A stretch of 64,000 nucleotides of DNA from Gigaspora rosea (GCA_003550325.1 QKWP01000118.1:411498-475497); one strand, 5' to 3'; shown: positions 49,595 through 61,779, counted from the first letter of the stretch. Notes: generated by a model not told the origin, from the letters alone. Made by a program: numbers and translations.

Positions 49595-49925
49595 ATTCGT
49601 AATCTGTCTGGGAACCAACGAACAAACATAGTAAATTGCGGAGATATGTTAGCTATGTAATTTTTGCCTCTTTTGTAATCTGGTGTTTCCCTAAGAATAA
49701 ATCGATTTCATGCTAAATAAATTTCCCTTGTGCGCATAGCAAACGTTGTAGAGGATGGTAGTTGAAACATTAAAACTAGCACAGCAGATCATGAGATATG
49801 GGCATTTTTTGTGATTACAACTATATGTTTACTTCTTTGTTTACATCATATAGTTATTAGGACAAATACACCTATATCTCACGATCAATTAGCCGATTTT
49901 AATTTTTAACTAACATTGCGCTGGT
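49595..49925. mobile_element. Fold-back MITE family 2, copy 2
   Basis: It shares AATAAATCGATTT, AACGTTGTAGAGGA and GTTGAAACATTA blocks with 30757-31150, in the same relation downstream of the paralogous gene. The right arm is more diverged. Confidence 0.6.
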
Positions 49926-51150
49926 GTGCATTTTTTATTTCAACTTTGCCAGTTTTCAATGTGTTTTACACCAACTGGGTATCCTCCAAAGCATAAAGAC
50001 ACTATTCTTCGTATATAATATAAATTGCTCCGGGTACCAATCATAGAGTTAGTACTTTATTTACAGTTGTCATTTTTCAATTTTCACTGATTGAAAAATG
50101 ATTCGGATGATTCTTGACGTAAAGGTTAATAATAATAATAAACGTAGTTCATATTTATTAATGATATTAATAATTTTAAATGGGAGTCACATATTTCATT
50201 TTTTTTAATTATACTTGAATCATTTTATATATTATATTTGAATCGACCTTTTTTTTTTTTAGATAACTACTGGATATTAGACCTACTATTAAATGATAGA
50301 TTAGGTTTAAAAATTTTTAATCAAGTTTATAGTATATAATCTATTATAGAGCATATTAAATTTAATGGATATCCATCAGATTTTATTATTAAATTTAGTA
50401 TACAAATCCAAGTTCTATATTGTGGTTATAATATTCTGCGAAATATAGGTGAACAATTTATGTCTTTTCAAATTTCTATTACATAATAAGCGAGATGTAA
50501 AATAATATCAAATGAAGATGACAGGCATGTGATGTACAGTACGTAAAATTCAACATAGTCAAATCAAGCAACCATTATGTGTAAATAATTATTCTAATAG
50601 CTCATTATGGTTAGCGTTAAATAATCATTTTAACAAATTTTGATGATTAGTGTTAAATAATCATTCTAATAGTTTCTTATGTTAATGTTAAAAAATAATT
50701 GTTCTAACAGCTCTTTATAGTTAGCGATAAATAACCATTCTTTATTATTGCGTTATAAAACCATTCTAACAAGCATTTTCGGATAAGCATTTAGTGTTTG
50801 GATTAGAATAGTGATGTTAATAATATCTTATAATTTATAAGTCATATCAGCGGATCGGCATAATTGGGCTTTTTTTCGATAAACTGTTACACGAAAATTT
50901 GCTCCTAAGTGACGTTGAAAAACTAACAAATGAAGCACTTATTACAAATAACAAAAGGGCTTCTTTGACGTCTAGACAAGTTAAAAAACCAAAAAAAAAC
51001 TCAATAAAAGAGCTATGCTAAGCTGTAGAAAGAAGTACTTTTACCGTTTGTTGAAATACTCTGGTGTTTTAGGATGGGTTGGGCATTGTTAGATGGGCAT
51101 CTGCTTAACAGATTACCATGAAGTCTTAATGTTTTTGTGAAAATGCATTA
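49926..51150. other. Intergenic with a coding-like relic
   Basis: A frame near 50265-50490 after a T-rich AG (LGLKIFNQVYSI; KFNGYPSDFIIKFSIQIQVL) looks faintly coding but is interrupted and unrecognised. Otherwise nothing. Confidence 0.3.
50583..50775. repeat. Minisatellite, ~50-bp unit
   Basis: Four imperfect copies of GTTAGCGTTAAATAATCATT followed by CTAATAGCTC-like sequence. Confidence 0.7.
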
Positions 51151-52041
51151 CAGTCAAACCTCCATATAGTCACACTGCCAGGATGCAAAAAGTGGTGATT
51201 ATATAGAGATGACTAATATAGAAGGAATTTTATATAATTACAATTATAATAAAATTCTTTTAAAAAAAATTGTGATTATATTTAAGTTTTAATAAATAAA
51301 AATTTTTTAAATTTTGTTTTTTTAAATAAATTATTATAATTGCTACATATTAAAGTTAAAATTGTACTAAGTAAATCAATAATAATACTCTAAGTAACAT
51401 TGTTCAAAAGATAAAATTACATATATATTGAAGTGTTGAGATAATTTGAATAACATTTTATTCTTAGGCAAAAAAAAACTAAAAAATTAAAATTTTTAAA
51501 CTTAACTATAAATTATAAAAGTGTATTAATAAAATTTTATCCAAATTACTTTAAAATTTCAGAATATATGCAACTTTGTATCCCAAACAACTTTACTTAG
51601 ATCATTATTATTGATTTACTTGATATAATTTTGACTTTTGAATGTAGCTACAATATAGTTGACTCTCACTATGCTGAACTGCATGTTCTGGGGTTTTAGT
51701 TTGGTATAGAGTGAGTTCGCTTTATACAGTTCACTTTCTATACTAAACAGTTTGGTATATGTAGTAAACCAATAAAATTATACACATGTCAATAAAATTT
51801 ATTCAACTCTATATAACTTTATTTAACTTAACTTAAAAAAAGATGAAAGGTGCATATGTATATATGCACATGCAAACATATTTATAGTAAATAAAATAAA
51901 AAAAAAACCTTTTTATAACAGATAATATATGTATGACATACAGTATTGAATAAAATAAAAAAATTCTATTTAGCAAATATTGAATAAATAAAAAAATTTT
52001 CTATTCAGTATAGTACATCTGCACATACATAAAGTATTGAA

Positions 52042-52175
52042 CAGTGTTGGGCAATATGGACATTAAAAATAATATGAACAAATATGGACATAGTAATTTA
52101 TGGACATGGACATATAGGTTTGGACATAGTTCAAATTTTTTAAAAAATATGGACATATACCAAGTGCCAACACTG
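52042..52175. mobile_element. hAT-type MITE, 134 bp, perfect 8-bp TSD
   Basis: CAGTGTTGGGCAATATGGAC at the left and GTGCCAACACTG at the right, flanked by exact GTATTGAA (52034-52041 and 52176-52183). ATGGACAT repeats about seven times inside. Nested in the 2.7-kb element. Confidence 0.92.
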
Positions 52176-52550
52176 GTATTGAATAAAAAAATTCTATTCA
52201 GTATTCTGAAAATAGTAATAGAGATTGACTTGTTAAAAATTTTTTATAAAATTTTTAGTTATAAAAAAAAATTAAAAAAATTTTTATTTAAATAATCATA
52301 TATTATAGCTATATATAAAAGCCAAAAATTATATTAAATAAACATTAATAATGATCTAAGTAAAGTTGTTTAGGATACAAAATTGCATATATTCTGAAAT
52401 TTGAAATATTTTGAATAAAATTTTATTAATACAATTTTATAATTTATGGTTAAGTTCAAAAATTTTAATTTTTTTAGTTTTTCACCTAAGCATAACTTGT
52501 AAAAGTATAATAATAAAATGGTATTCAAATTATTTCAAAATTTCAACATA

Positions 52551-52665
52551 CTGTATTACACAGAATAGTGCACATGGGCATTATTTTGAAAATCACATTC
52601 CCTAAAAATAATATACTTGGCTTCAAAATAATGCCCATGTACATTCTGAAATAGCGCACACCTTA
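52551..52665. mobile_element. Tigger-end-like MITE, CpG-depleted copy
   Basis: CTGTATTACACAGAATAG is followed by TGCACATGGGCATTATTTTG, then an inverted half ending in GAAATAGCGCAC. It corresponds to the Tigger subterminal sequence with most CG pairs changed to TG or CA. Confidence 0.6.
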
Positions 52666-53225
52666 TATAGTATACTGTATAAATGAATGTATTTATATAA
52701 CTTTAAGTGTACTGAACCATGGAAAAAATTCTTAGTGCCATCTCATTTCTTCTTTTGTTACAATGCTGACCATTTATCATCCAATTTATATAGTGAATAT
52801 TTGGCAGATAAGCTAGATAATATGAATTAAAACTCTTACTATATGCACCAAGTAGAGTCAATTAATATGTAATGAGGTCATAAAGCATATAAATAAATAA
52901 ATAAATTCAATATTGATAAGTAAAAAATTAAATAAAAATTAAAATAATAATGAGCTAATAAATAAAATAGCAAATTAGCAGTATCACCAAGTAGAAATTC
53001 ATATGTACAGTATGCTAAATGTGGCTTTGAGAATGATGTTAATTGTTCTTCTATTCTATCTATATAAATTAAGGTTAGATTTTTAGTACTGTACAGAATA
53101 ACTACTTGTTTGCATACATACATATCTGAATAACAAATTGAAGATCTATAATTTAGAAAATTATTTGCTACTAAGTTATATGTTTTCTATTTAAGGAGAT
53201 TGATTTTCAAATAAATATTTATATA

Positions 53226-53365
53226 CTGCACATGGATGCTATTTCAAAATCTCTTTGGTGCATAAAAACAAGGTTGATTTCAAAATAGTGCACATGTGCA
53301 TACTCTAAATACCATGCAGGTGATCAAAATACTATGCAGGTGTGCGCTATTTTGTGGTAATACAG
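53226..53365. mobile_element. Tigger-end-like MITE, 140 bp, TA flanks
   Basis: It begins CTGCACATGGATGCTATTTC and ends GCGCTATTTTGTGGTAATAC then AG, with TA on both sides. The right end, reversed, starts CTGTATTACCACAAAATAGC, nearly the same as 52551. Confidence 0.65.
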
Positions 53366-53969
53366 TATATATAATTTTAATTTCTGAACAAAGTTACATA
53401 AAACATTATTATTAATTTGTTTAGTACAATTTTAACTTTTATATGTAGCATTATAATCAATTATTTAAAAAAACCAAAATTTAACTGTTAAAAAATATAT
53501 TTTAAAAAGTTTTTGACTATAGTAAAAAAATTTATTAATAAAACAATAAAACTCATTTTATAAAAGCCATATTTTTTTGAGCCAAAGCACAACTTTACTT
53601 AGTGGCTCAAGAATGATTTCATTAATAAAAGTTTGTGAAAATTATACTGTCAGCTTTTTTACATAGTAATAAAATAACAAAATCCAAATATTTATAATAA
53701 TAATGTGATTATTGTAGATATATAATTATAATACAAATGCTTATCAGTTATATAGAGGTAAAAATTATAGTAAAAAGGTTGGTAAATTTACAAAAGTGAT
53801 TATATTGGATTTGTGACTATATAGAGGGTGACTATATAGAGGTTTAACTGTACAATATTTGATGTAATCTCTAATGCTTTGCTAATTTTGTAAGTTATTA
53901 TTACAATAATTTTAAAGATAAGTTAGTGAACACAAGAATACAAGAAAGTAAAAAAAGAAACAAAATTTA

Positions 53970-54460
53970 TTTGTTATGATCGAAGTTGATTTTTTTTTTG
54001 AAAAAATTTCTAACTTATGCGACACGCGTGCGCAGTGTTGTCACTTGAACACTTTTTGGACATTTTGTACATTTTTTCAAATTAAAATAACTTAAAATTT
54101 TATTAAGATAATCTATTTTAATTTTTTCACCAATGAGTCTAGCACCTAAAAAAATATATAATTATATATTTTTTTAAATTACTTTATTGATTAGTTAAAC
54201 ATGGGACATAGGCTTGGATAATTTTGAACAATCTTGGATGTTGGACAAAAAACATAGTATGAACATGTCCAAGTGACAACACTGCGCATGCGGGCAGACA
54301 AAAAATTGCAAACTTGTACTCTTGACCAAATTTCTATAATAGTTACAAAGATGCATTAGAAAAGATACCAATTTTGGGCAAAATGCATCAAAAACGTAAC
54401 TTTTGTATCACTTTGCATAGAAACTTAGGGTCTGTCGCTACACTCCGGCCAATAATTAGG
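53970..54460 (+). repeat. Dispersed repeat, copy 2, interrupted by a MITE
   Basis: The part after 54285 (GGCAGACAAAAAATT...GTATCACTTTGCATAGAAAC) matches the reverse complement of 425-600. A hAT MITE at 54033-54284 splits it. Confidence 0.6.
54033..54284. mobile_element. hAT-type MITE, 252 bp
   Basis: CAGTGTTGTCACTTG is a perfect 15-bp terminal inverted repeat. Flanks CGCGTGCG (54025-54032) and CGCATGCG (54285-54292) form an 8-bp duplication with one G-to-A difference at a CpG. GGACA motifs lie near both ends, as in 17928-18296. Confidence 0.9.
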
Positions 54461-55010
54461 GTTTAGGTGTCCTAAGTAAAAATGTTCAGAGCCCCTGAAA
54501 ACATTATCCATAATAAAATTTGGACCTTTATATCAATATTTATTATATTACATGAACCTCTATTTTATTCTATAACTGCATCTAACCCTAAATTTTTATA
54601 TATTGTGGTGTTGAACACTAGTGGTATGATTTATAATTACTATCCTTTTTTTTGTTGCTCACATTTGTTACGTTATTGACCATGAAGCAGTATAACTGAT
54701 TATTTCACAGTATTTATACTTCTATTTTAATTAAAAGCAGTATATTTAATAAAGTTTGGTTTGTTGATTACAAGGCCTCTTTCTCTGTTCTTTTGTATTC
54801 AATTTATTTATGTCAATTTAACAATCTATATTTCTTAAATTGTTCTATTCTGTTTACAAATGAAGTTAATTAATTAAATCATAACACAAAATTCTACATT
54901 TTGTAACAATATACATAAAGAATTTTTTCTTAATTCTATACATAAAATGCCATAGCCGTTGGGGTTCTGCATATACTAATTACAGCTATTTTCAAAAAGA
55001 TGAATATATG

Positions 55011-55332
55011 TAGGGATGGCAAAGTCCTTAAGTCCAGGACTTTAGGACCTGGTTTTGGGACCTGGTCTTTAAAGACTTGGTCCCAATTTTAGGACCTAGA
55101 TCCATAGGTCCACAATAGGTCCTAATATAAAATATATTAGAACTTAAAAATATTAATAAACAAAGAATTTTAATTAGTTAGAAAGTATTAGAACTAAGTC
55201 CAAGAACTTAATCCTATTGGTTGAGCATAAGTTCTAGGACTTATTATATGAGGACCTGGTCCTTAGGTCCATGTAATAGGACTTACAGGTTCTAGGACCA
55301 AGACCGAACCTGAACTGACTTTACTATCCCTA
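55011..55332. mobile_element. hAT-type MITE, 322 bp, perfect 8-bp TSD
   Basis: TAGGGATGGCAAAGTC at the left and GACTTTACTATCCCTA at the right, flanked by exact AATATATG (55003-55010 and 55333-55340). GGACCTGGTCC-type motifs repeat throughout. Confidence 0.9.
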
Positions 55333-55340
55333 AATATATG

Positions 55341-56920
55341 TGTGAGAAATCGGAAATTGGAAATCTGATTATTAATTAGTGACGTTGTTAGCATGTGCTA
55401 ACAATTTTATACTAGAATTAACGTGATAAACCAGTGATGATCCCATGCGCAGAACATTTTCATTTTTATTTATATTATATATATTTATTTTACTTTATAT
55501 ATTTTTTTATTCTATTCTATATATATATATATTTTTTTTTTATTTATTAATGTCAAGTACAGAAATGGGCAGTGGACTAGAAAACCCCATCTTTGAGACT
55601 TTTTTATCAATTTCGAGATTTTTGATTCAAATTAAAGTTCCGGTTTATATCTATATATATTTCACTTTTTACCCTACATTAACATAATAATTTATCGAGA
55701 TATTTTAACTTGAATGTAAACCAATTTTTTAACGAACATGATCTAAAAATATATTTACAACCAAAGATTTATGATCAATTAAATTAGATTGGTCAATTAG
55801 TGTTTCATAATCACATGATATTGTTTATTCAGTAAGTAATATCTAAAAATAAACAAAAACTTCAGAGTAAAAATTTAGGTAACACAAACTATAATCGCCA
55901 TTTTCTCAAAATGGAAAACCCTTTTCAAAGACGGGTTTTCCTAATCCATTGCCCAAATAGGAGAAATAGGATAGTAAGTTACAATTATATTAGGATGATG
56001 TATAAAGAAATACTATATTTAAAATTTCTAACTAATCATCTAATGATCTATGCAATAGGGCAAGCCTATCACTTGCAGTTAGGGCTAACCATTAAACTGC
56101 TACAGAAAGAAGATGTGACATTTTACCTCATACTTTTCTATTATAAACTAAAAGGTTTAATTTTTAGTTTAAGAAGGCTAGAGAAAACCAATCTATTCTA
56201 TATTTAGTTTTCTTTTTATCTATATATCTATATATGTTATAATTAACCCTTTAGCTATTGTCATAGATCGATTTAGTTAAACCTTTCTAGATAGTTAATT
56301 TTTGTTACCATAACTGAATATCAGCTACATTGTAATGATGATCTCTCATTTGACCCCAACCCGTATACAAGATTTGTGATTGATAACAGATTCATCATTC
56401 AAAATCTCTTAGAGTCCTCTTTGTCATCCTTTTCTTTAACTTTCGATATTTGTGCCTCAGTACTTGATGAAATTAGGAAGGCATATCTAATAGAACTTCT
56501 CTTAAGAAAAGTCCCAGATCTTGAAAATCGTATGGCGTGATGAAAATAATAAAAGCATTTTTCATACGCACTGTTGACCTATAGAAATTACTATAAAACA
56601 CAAAAATGATTATAACGCTTGGTCTAGTAATCAGAATTGGATGAAACCACCACCATTCGAATCAGCTCGCCAAGACAGTTCTAACAAGCTATAGATTATC
56701 CTTGTATGACCACTGGATGATAAGATTGAAACAAATTACCAATTAATATCAGATCTGCTATCTGATTGGCTAGGCGATTGCTGCGGGCAAATATGCCATA
56801 TATGCCATATCTGCCAAATGTAGTTTTTAAGGCATATATTCCAGATATTACATTTATGACATATATATCAATTATTACATATATTACATTTATACTATTT
56901 ATACTATATATTTATTTTAT
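55341..56920. other. Intergenic with unrecognised short frames
   Basis: A stretch near 56440-56540 reads DICASVLDEIRKAYLIELLL, then RKVPDLENRMA, before a stop. It may be a coding relic of unknown family. Repeats of ATTACATTTATAC lie at 56840-56915. No gene is supported. Confidence 0.3.
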
Positions 56921-57641
56921 TTTATTTTTTTTTTTAAGTTTTAAACGGCAGTCTGCATGGCCGAGAGCACTTTATTAAATTGAAATGGTATCCAAATACA
57001 GAAACAACCATATTACATAAACCACTTTTGGTGCCTAATTAAGTAGTCCGCCCGCAGGTTCTACACTAGCTGCCATACCTGCAACTCACTATGGATATTG
57101 CCTATTCAAAACCCTCTGATCTATGCAGGACCACCACCAATTGCGAAACATCTCAGCCTTAGGGCTACTTTACCTGCAGACAGGTCCATACCAAGCAGCA
57201 ACTATGTCCTATTTCATAGTCACTATCTGCATTTTCGGTAACCGACGCATCTGCATTATACTGACACTTGCAGTCCGTTGCTACTCCGAACCGCTAGGTA
57301 TCTCCCTTGCCCTTGTAAAGTTCATTCCGACCCCAGCACCGACCTTCTTATGGTAGCACCGTCAGAGATCATTAATCTACCTTCTTACTCGGGACTTCCC
57401 AAGCAGGTTTCTGTTTTTCCAGTTTCTTGGCTTTTTCAGTGTAACTACACCCTTGCACCCGAAAGCTCCCATTCAAGATGGTGGAACCAAGATTACAGAT
57501 TTTCGCACCCAACCGATACTGAGCCACAGTTACTGCAACACAGGTCTAATTTTCCAATATCGTCGTCAGTGGGATTTGAACGTTTGACCTGCCGCTTGGG
57601 GGTGACAACCTGGCCACTTCTCTCGATCGCCACACTCTACC
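56921..57641 (-). mobile_element. Long SINE-like retroposon with tRNA-like head, copy 2
   Basis: On the minus strand it starts at 57641 with GTAGAGTGTGGCGATCGAGA, then CGTTCAAATCC as a B-box-like block. It matches copy 1 along its length, for example AATCTTGGTTCCACCATCTT and CGGGCGGACTACTTAATTAG. It ends with AATAAA and an A-rich tail at 56921-56940. ACTATATATTTATTTTATT on one side and ACTATATATTTTATT on the other look like a target duplication. Confidence 0.7.
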
Positions 57642-58626
57642 ACTATATATTTTATTAATAGTAGTTATAGCATATATTACACATATATTAGATAAGCATG
57701 GGGGACATTCGATTCTGATGATTTCTGGGATCTACATTACATGAGTATTTATATTGCATAGACTAGTAAAACTGGAACTTCGCGTATAAGCAAACTTATG
57801 AAAAAAACTAGTATCGGTGCACTATTCCACTAATTGAATAACTTCGTAGCGAACGTCTCTATAGGAAATCATGTTGCATCATGTTGCATCATGCCGTAAT
57901 GAGGAGGTCTGTAATCAATAGAAATATTATATACAGACAATAACAACGCCTAGTAGAAGTTCAGTGATATTCTAACTTGCCAGAATGTACTTTTTTCTAG
58001 ATCCTATTTTAAATTTGAAAGTAGTTGAAGTTTAAGACATGTCGAACAAACCGTAGCCAACATGAAAGAAAGAAAATTACTATGTTATATTTATTCTACG
58101 ATTCTTATTATCACAAAGTTTCTTTTTTTTTTAGTCCAGGTAATGTTTTGCTTAATTATTTAAGCTACAACAGTTATTTGCAATTTTTTTGTTGTTTTTT
58201 CTTCAATATGTCTGATTTCGTGGGGTTTTTTTTGTTTAGTTTGTCCAATTCACTGACTATTATTATCGTTTTATATTTAGGCCTCTTTGCTAAAACCAAG
58301 ATGTTAAGTAGAAATAGGAATTCGGTTATTGTATTAAAAACTTCTAAAATTAAAGATAAATTTTTTTAGTCAAATTAATATGTCGCTTACTACTAAGCCA
58401 AAACTACAAAACTATATTTAAAATGTTGACTGGCCTGCAAATAAGTTTATATTATTTTATTATTTGTATATTACTTAATAGTATGTATAAGTATTTCGAT
58501 AGCCTATTTATAAAAATTTTTATTATTAAAGATCATTTAACAACTAGAAAAACAAGGTTTAGGTGTGTAGGCTTGATTGATTTGCTAGTGATTGTGATGT
58601 GCACACTAAAATAACGTTATTTAGGG
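57642..58626. other. Intergenic, no gene seen
   Basis: T-rich with short hydrophobic frames that look like composition effects. Confidence 0.4.
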
Positions 58627-59148
58627 TGTTGTCGTGTTAGCTAGTACCCGGATACGAAAGGTTTCTTCAAAATTCTTAGAATTCGAGAATATTCACCACG
58701 TTCAACGATTGTTTAATCAACAGTGTGTCATGTGCATAGGGAGGTTGCTGCTGATTGGCCGATTCCCACATGATAAACCCAAGCTTTTCCGAAATTTGAG
58801 AAAGTCCCCCATGCTTATTAGATATTGACCGTTACATTTGTAAAATTTCAAAATGTATAAAAGCAGCCGATGTGGACCACAAGTTCAACATCAAGTCTTC
58901 ATACTCTTTCAATAATAAAAAAAAATATTAAATACAAAAATTAAACAATTATTAGTATCATCATATACTTCTAATTGTAGCCTCTTTCGTAATTGCAAAT
59001 TGCCTTAAATCTTCTTTGTTAAGTTTTATTAAAAAACGCCTTCCAACTTAGATATATCACAGTAACAAAGTGAGGTTACACAAAGTGTTCACTGTCTAAA
59101 ATCGCTCTAGTTACCTAATATCTTTGAAGAAGTGGATATAGGATAACA
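58627..59148 (+). repeat. LTR-like segment, 522 bp
   Basis: It starts TGTTGTCGTG and ends GGATAACA, the TG...CA form of LTRs. TATAAAAGCAGC near 58855 is a promoter-like TATA box. It is followed after three bases by the primer-site-like motif at 59152. No matching 3' LTR is found in the window. Confidence 0.5.
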
Positions 59149-59151
59149 AAT

Positions 59152-59171
59152 TGGTGGTGACTGTGAGATAC
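59152..59171 (+). other. Primer-binding-site-like motif
   Basis: TGGTGGTGACTGTGAGATAC, one base different from 6743-6762. Shared position after an LTR-like end in two separate units supports a role in priming, though the tRNA is not identified. Confidence 0.5.
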
Positions 59172-59731
59172 TTTCTCCACCTGTGTGTATTTTGGAAAAA
59201 TAAAAATTGAACGTTGACTTCATGGAACGTTTGCCACTAGGAAATTCAATTGATTTTGCTCCGTTTGAGCTGAAATTTTAACTGTATACTCTTTGGAAGA
59301 GTCCACAACGTTTCTACTAAGCTTATCTTAGGACGAAAACGCTACTCTGAACCAGAAAACCTTGTTACAGCATTTTCTCTCTCTAAAGATTTGAAAAGAA
59401 AGAAACGATTGCCACTAAGTAAAGTCGATCAATTTTGATCTGTTTGAGTTGAAATTTGGAACATATACCCTTTGGACAATTCTGCATCATTTCTACTAAG
59501 CTTCTCATAAGATGAAAATCACGTTGGAATTTGTAAATCGAAGTGACGTCATTTTGCCTCTTTAAAGATCTGCAAAGAAAAGTTTCTCTACGATCACGTT
59601 ACACAAAACGAAATCAATCATTGCGAGATAACCTGTGGATGAAATCTTGTAATTTATACACGTTAGAACCAGAAGAACCTCAGGAACATTTTCTATTAAG
59701 TGACAATGCATAATATTAACAGATATTAAAA

Positions 59732-60769
59732 ATGTCCTACTGTAAATCACCAAAAGTGATGAAAAATCAATGGAAGTATGAAGAAACATATTATATAAAT
59801 CAAAACACAAATCAAAGACATGACAAGAGAAAAGCGACCCTTTATGAAAACCTAAAAGTAAAAGACCTAGAAAATGAATGTGCAAAATTATATGCAACAC
59901 TTACTGATGAACAAGCTTTAGAAGTCCAAGAAATTGTTGATGAAACCTTTGGAAATCTAACTTTTGATACAAACCAAATTTTTGAAGTGTTAAAAATCTT
60001 TCAGAAAATATTAATTGAAGTCAAAACAGACTGTGAACCAAATTATAAACAGGAAGATATTGTATACTTACCCTCATATATTCAGTTAACTACAGTCCCA
60101 ACAAAGAAAAGCTCTTTCTCAAAAACACCAACTGCAAAAGCTTGTCTACCAAAATCAAACTATGAAGCTGTAGATGAAATCCTTGATGCTTACTATATTT
60201 CAGAAGCCCAAAAGAAATGATGAAATCAACCTTGAAGCTATGATTGATGATTATTTAAATATTTTAGACACTTGGATAGCAGAATCAAAAACTGTTGAAG
60301 CTGATACTAAAAAGGATAATCTTGAAATACCTGAACAGCATTCAAAGGATATAGATGATAGTTTGAATCAACAAATCAAGCCCAAAGAATTCTGTGATCA
60401 AAATGGAAAAACTCTTGATGAAGCTATTGAAAATTGGAATAGAAAGTTAATGAATTTAAGAGAACAATTAAAAATGATCAAGAGAAAATAATGAACCCAT
60501 GCCCAATTGAATCTATAAAACTTCAATCTGTTAATATAGATCATGTCCTTGATAGTAATTACCAAAATGAAATTAGCTTCAAGGAAAAAGAACATAAAGC
60601 ACTTCCATATTACCAAAAGTTTGATGAAGTTGATAAACTAAGTGATAATGAAATATTTGGATGTTATTCTATACAAGATACTGCTAGTAGCTTCTCTGGA
60701 AAATTATTAGAACATTTTCAAGAAATATATAATGACTATACCCAATTTAATCTGCCCAAGACTGGATAA
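59732..60769 (+). pseudogene. Gag-like / Sel1-tailed protein of the second LTR unit, frameshifted
   Basis: Three overlapping frames follow each other: 59732-60220 (MSYCKSPKVMKNQWKYEETY; acidic, helical), about 60190-60491 (IDDYLNILDTWIAESKTVEA) and 60491-60769 (YQNEISFKEKEHKALPYYQK, a Sel1-like core). Each junction is a one-base shift, so the original was probably one protein of about 340 residues. No zinc knuckle or pol domain is seen. Its place after an LTR-like segment parallels 6990-8760. Confidence 0.45.
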
Positions 60770-61442
60770 AAAACCAAAAATTTGATCTTGGAGGATTCTA
60801 TGAACAAAATACCAAAAGGTGTTCAGATGCTAAAAACCACAAGTTAGGAAGTTTATAGCATCATGTGCTATTTCCCATTCTTAGTTTCTAGTACATTGAT
60901 ATTCTATATTTTTTTTAACTATACATATTTATTTTATTAATATCCTTATTACATATATTTCTAATTTAAAATATACATACGTAATCTACTCAAATCTAAC
61001 TCTAAACACTTAATTCTATCTACCTGCTGCCTATCTCTAAATTAAAAACATTTCTAACAACATGCGAGACCTGACTTTACCAAGAATTTGAATCTATTGC
61101 ATTTCAAATTTACAAAAAAAAAATTGAAATCCAGTAAGATCGTGAATCTGCCAAAATCTAGAGCCCAAATTCCCAAATATTCCAAAATCGCCAAAATTCA
61201 ATTCCACTACCTACGGTTCTAGCATCCCAACCATCAACCAAAATTTTGACTTCTTTATAGATCCTGGTTTCTAACCGACTTATCGAACCTAATTCGCCCT
61301 TACAAAAGATAAATATATATATTCAGTAAGAAAATATACAAAAAAAATCAAGCAAAAGGATACATCCCGATCTTCGCGCAAAAGATGGAAATTCTACTAT
61401 CATCGTTATGAAAGGAACAAGAATCCCATTCCGCGCAATCAC
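60770..61442. other. Intergenic, no gene seen
   Basis: AT-rich. No polypurine tract or 3' LTR was recognised. Confidence 0.4.
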
Positions 61443-61450
61443 CCTACAGC

Positions 61451-61750
61451 TAGGGTGTACAATGGGCCGGGCTGAACCCGATAATTTGCGGGTTGGGCTG
61501 GGTTTGGGCCGGGCCAGGGCCTAAATTTTCAGGTCAATAAATTAATTGGGCTGGGCTCGGGCCAGGCTTGTAAAAATGGGATGAGCTTGGGCCGGGTTAA
61601 ACCCGGTAATTTATATAGGTTGAGCCTTGTTCGGGCCAAAACCGGGCCTAGATTTTTAGTTCTACAATGAATTGGGTTGGGCCCATGTTGGGCTCATAAT
61701 TTAACGGGTTGGGTTCGGGCACAGTCAAACCCAGCCCATTGCACACCCTA
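61451..61750. mobile_element. GC-rich hAT-type MITE, 300 bp, perfect 8-bp TSD
   Basis: TAGGGTGTACAATGGGCCGG at the left and GCCCATTGCACACCCTA at the right, flanked by exact CCTACAGC (61443-61450 and 61751-61758). GGGCCGGG/CCCGG motifs fill the element, which is much richer in GC than its surroundings. Confidence 0.92.
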
Positions 61751-61779
61751 CCTACAGCCTTTTATCCAAGAACAAGAAA

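Larger units (their letters stand above)
51151..53850. mobile_element. TA-flanked TIR element without transposase, 2.7 kb
   Basis: CAGTCAAACCTCCATATAGT (51151) is inverted at the right end (ATATAGAGGTTTAACTG), and TA flanks both ends. CAGT(C/T)AAACCTC is typical of Tc1/mariner/pogo termini. Subterminal GTGATTATATAGAG motifs repeat on both sides. The interior encodes nothing and holds three smaller elements. Confidence 0.7.

Noticed and set aside
55445..55687. 80-residue Tyr/Ile-rich plus-strand ORF resembling a membrane peptide
   Set aside because: It is encoded by (TA)n and T-rich simple sequence. No conserved features.
57123..57658. Two overlapping plus-strand ORFs of 77 and 126 residues
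   Set aside because: They are antisense frames of the GC-richer SINE-like copy and are not conserved in the other copy.
60830..61450. 3' LTR of the 58.6 kb unit
   Set aside because: No direct repeat of 58627-59148 could be found here or elsewhere downstream.
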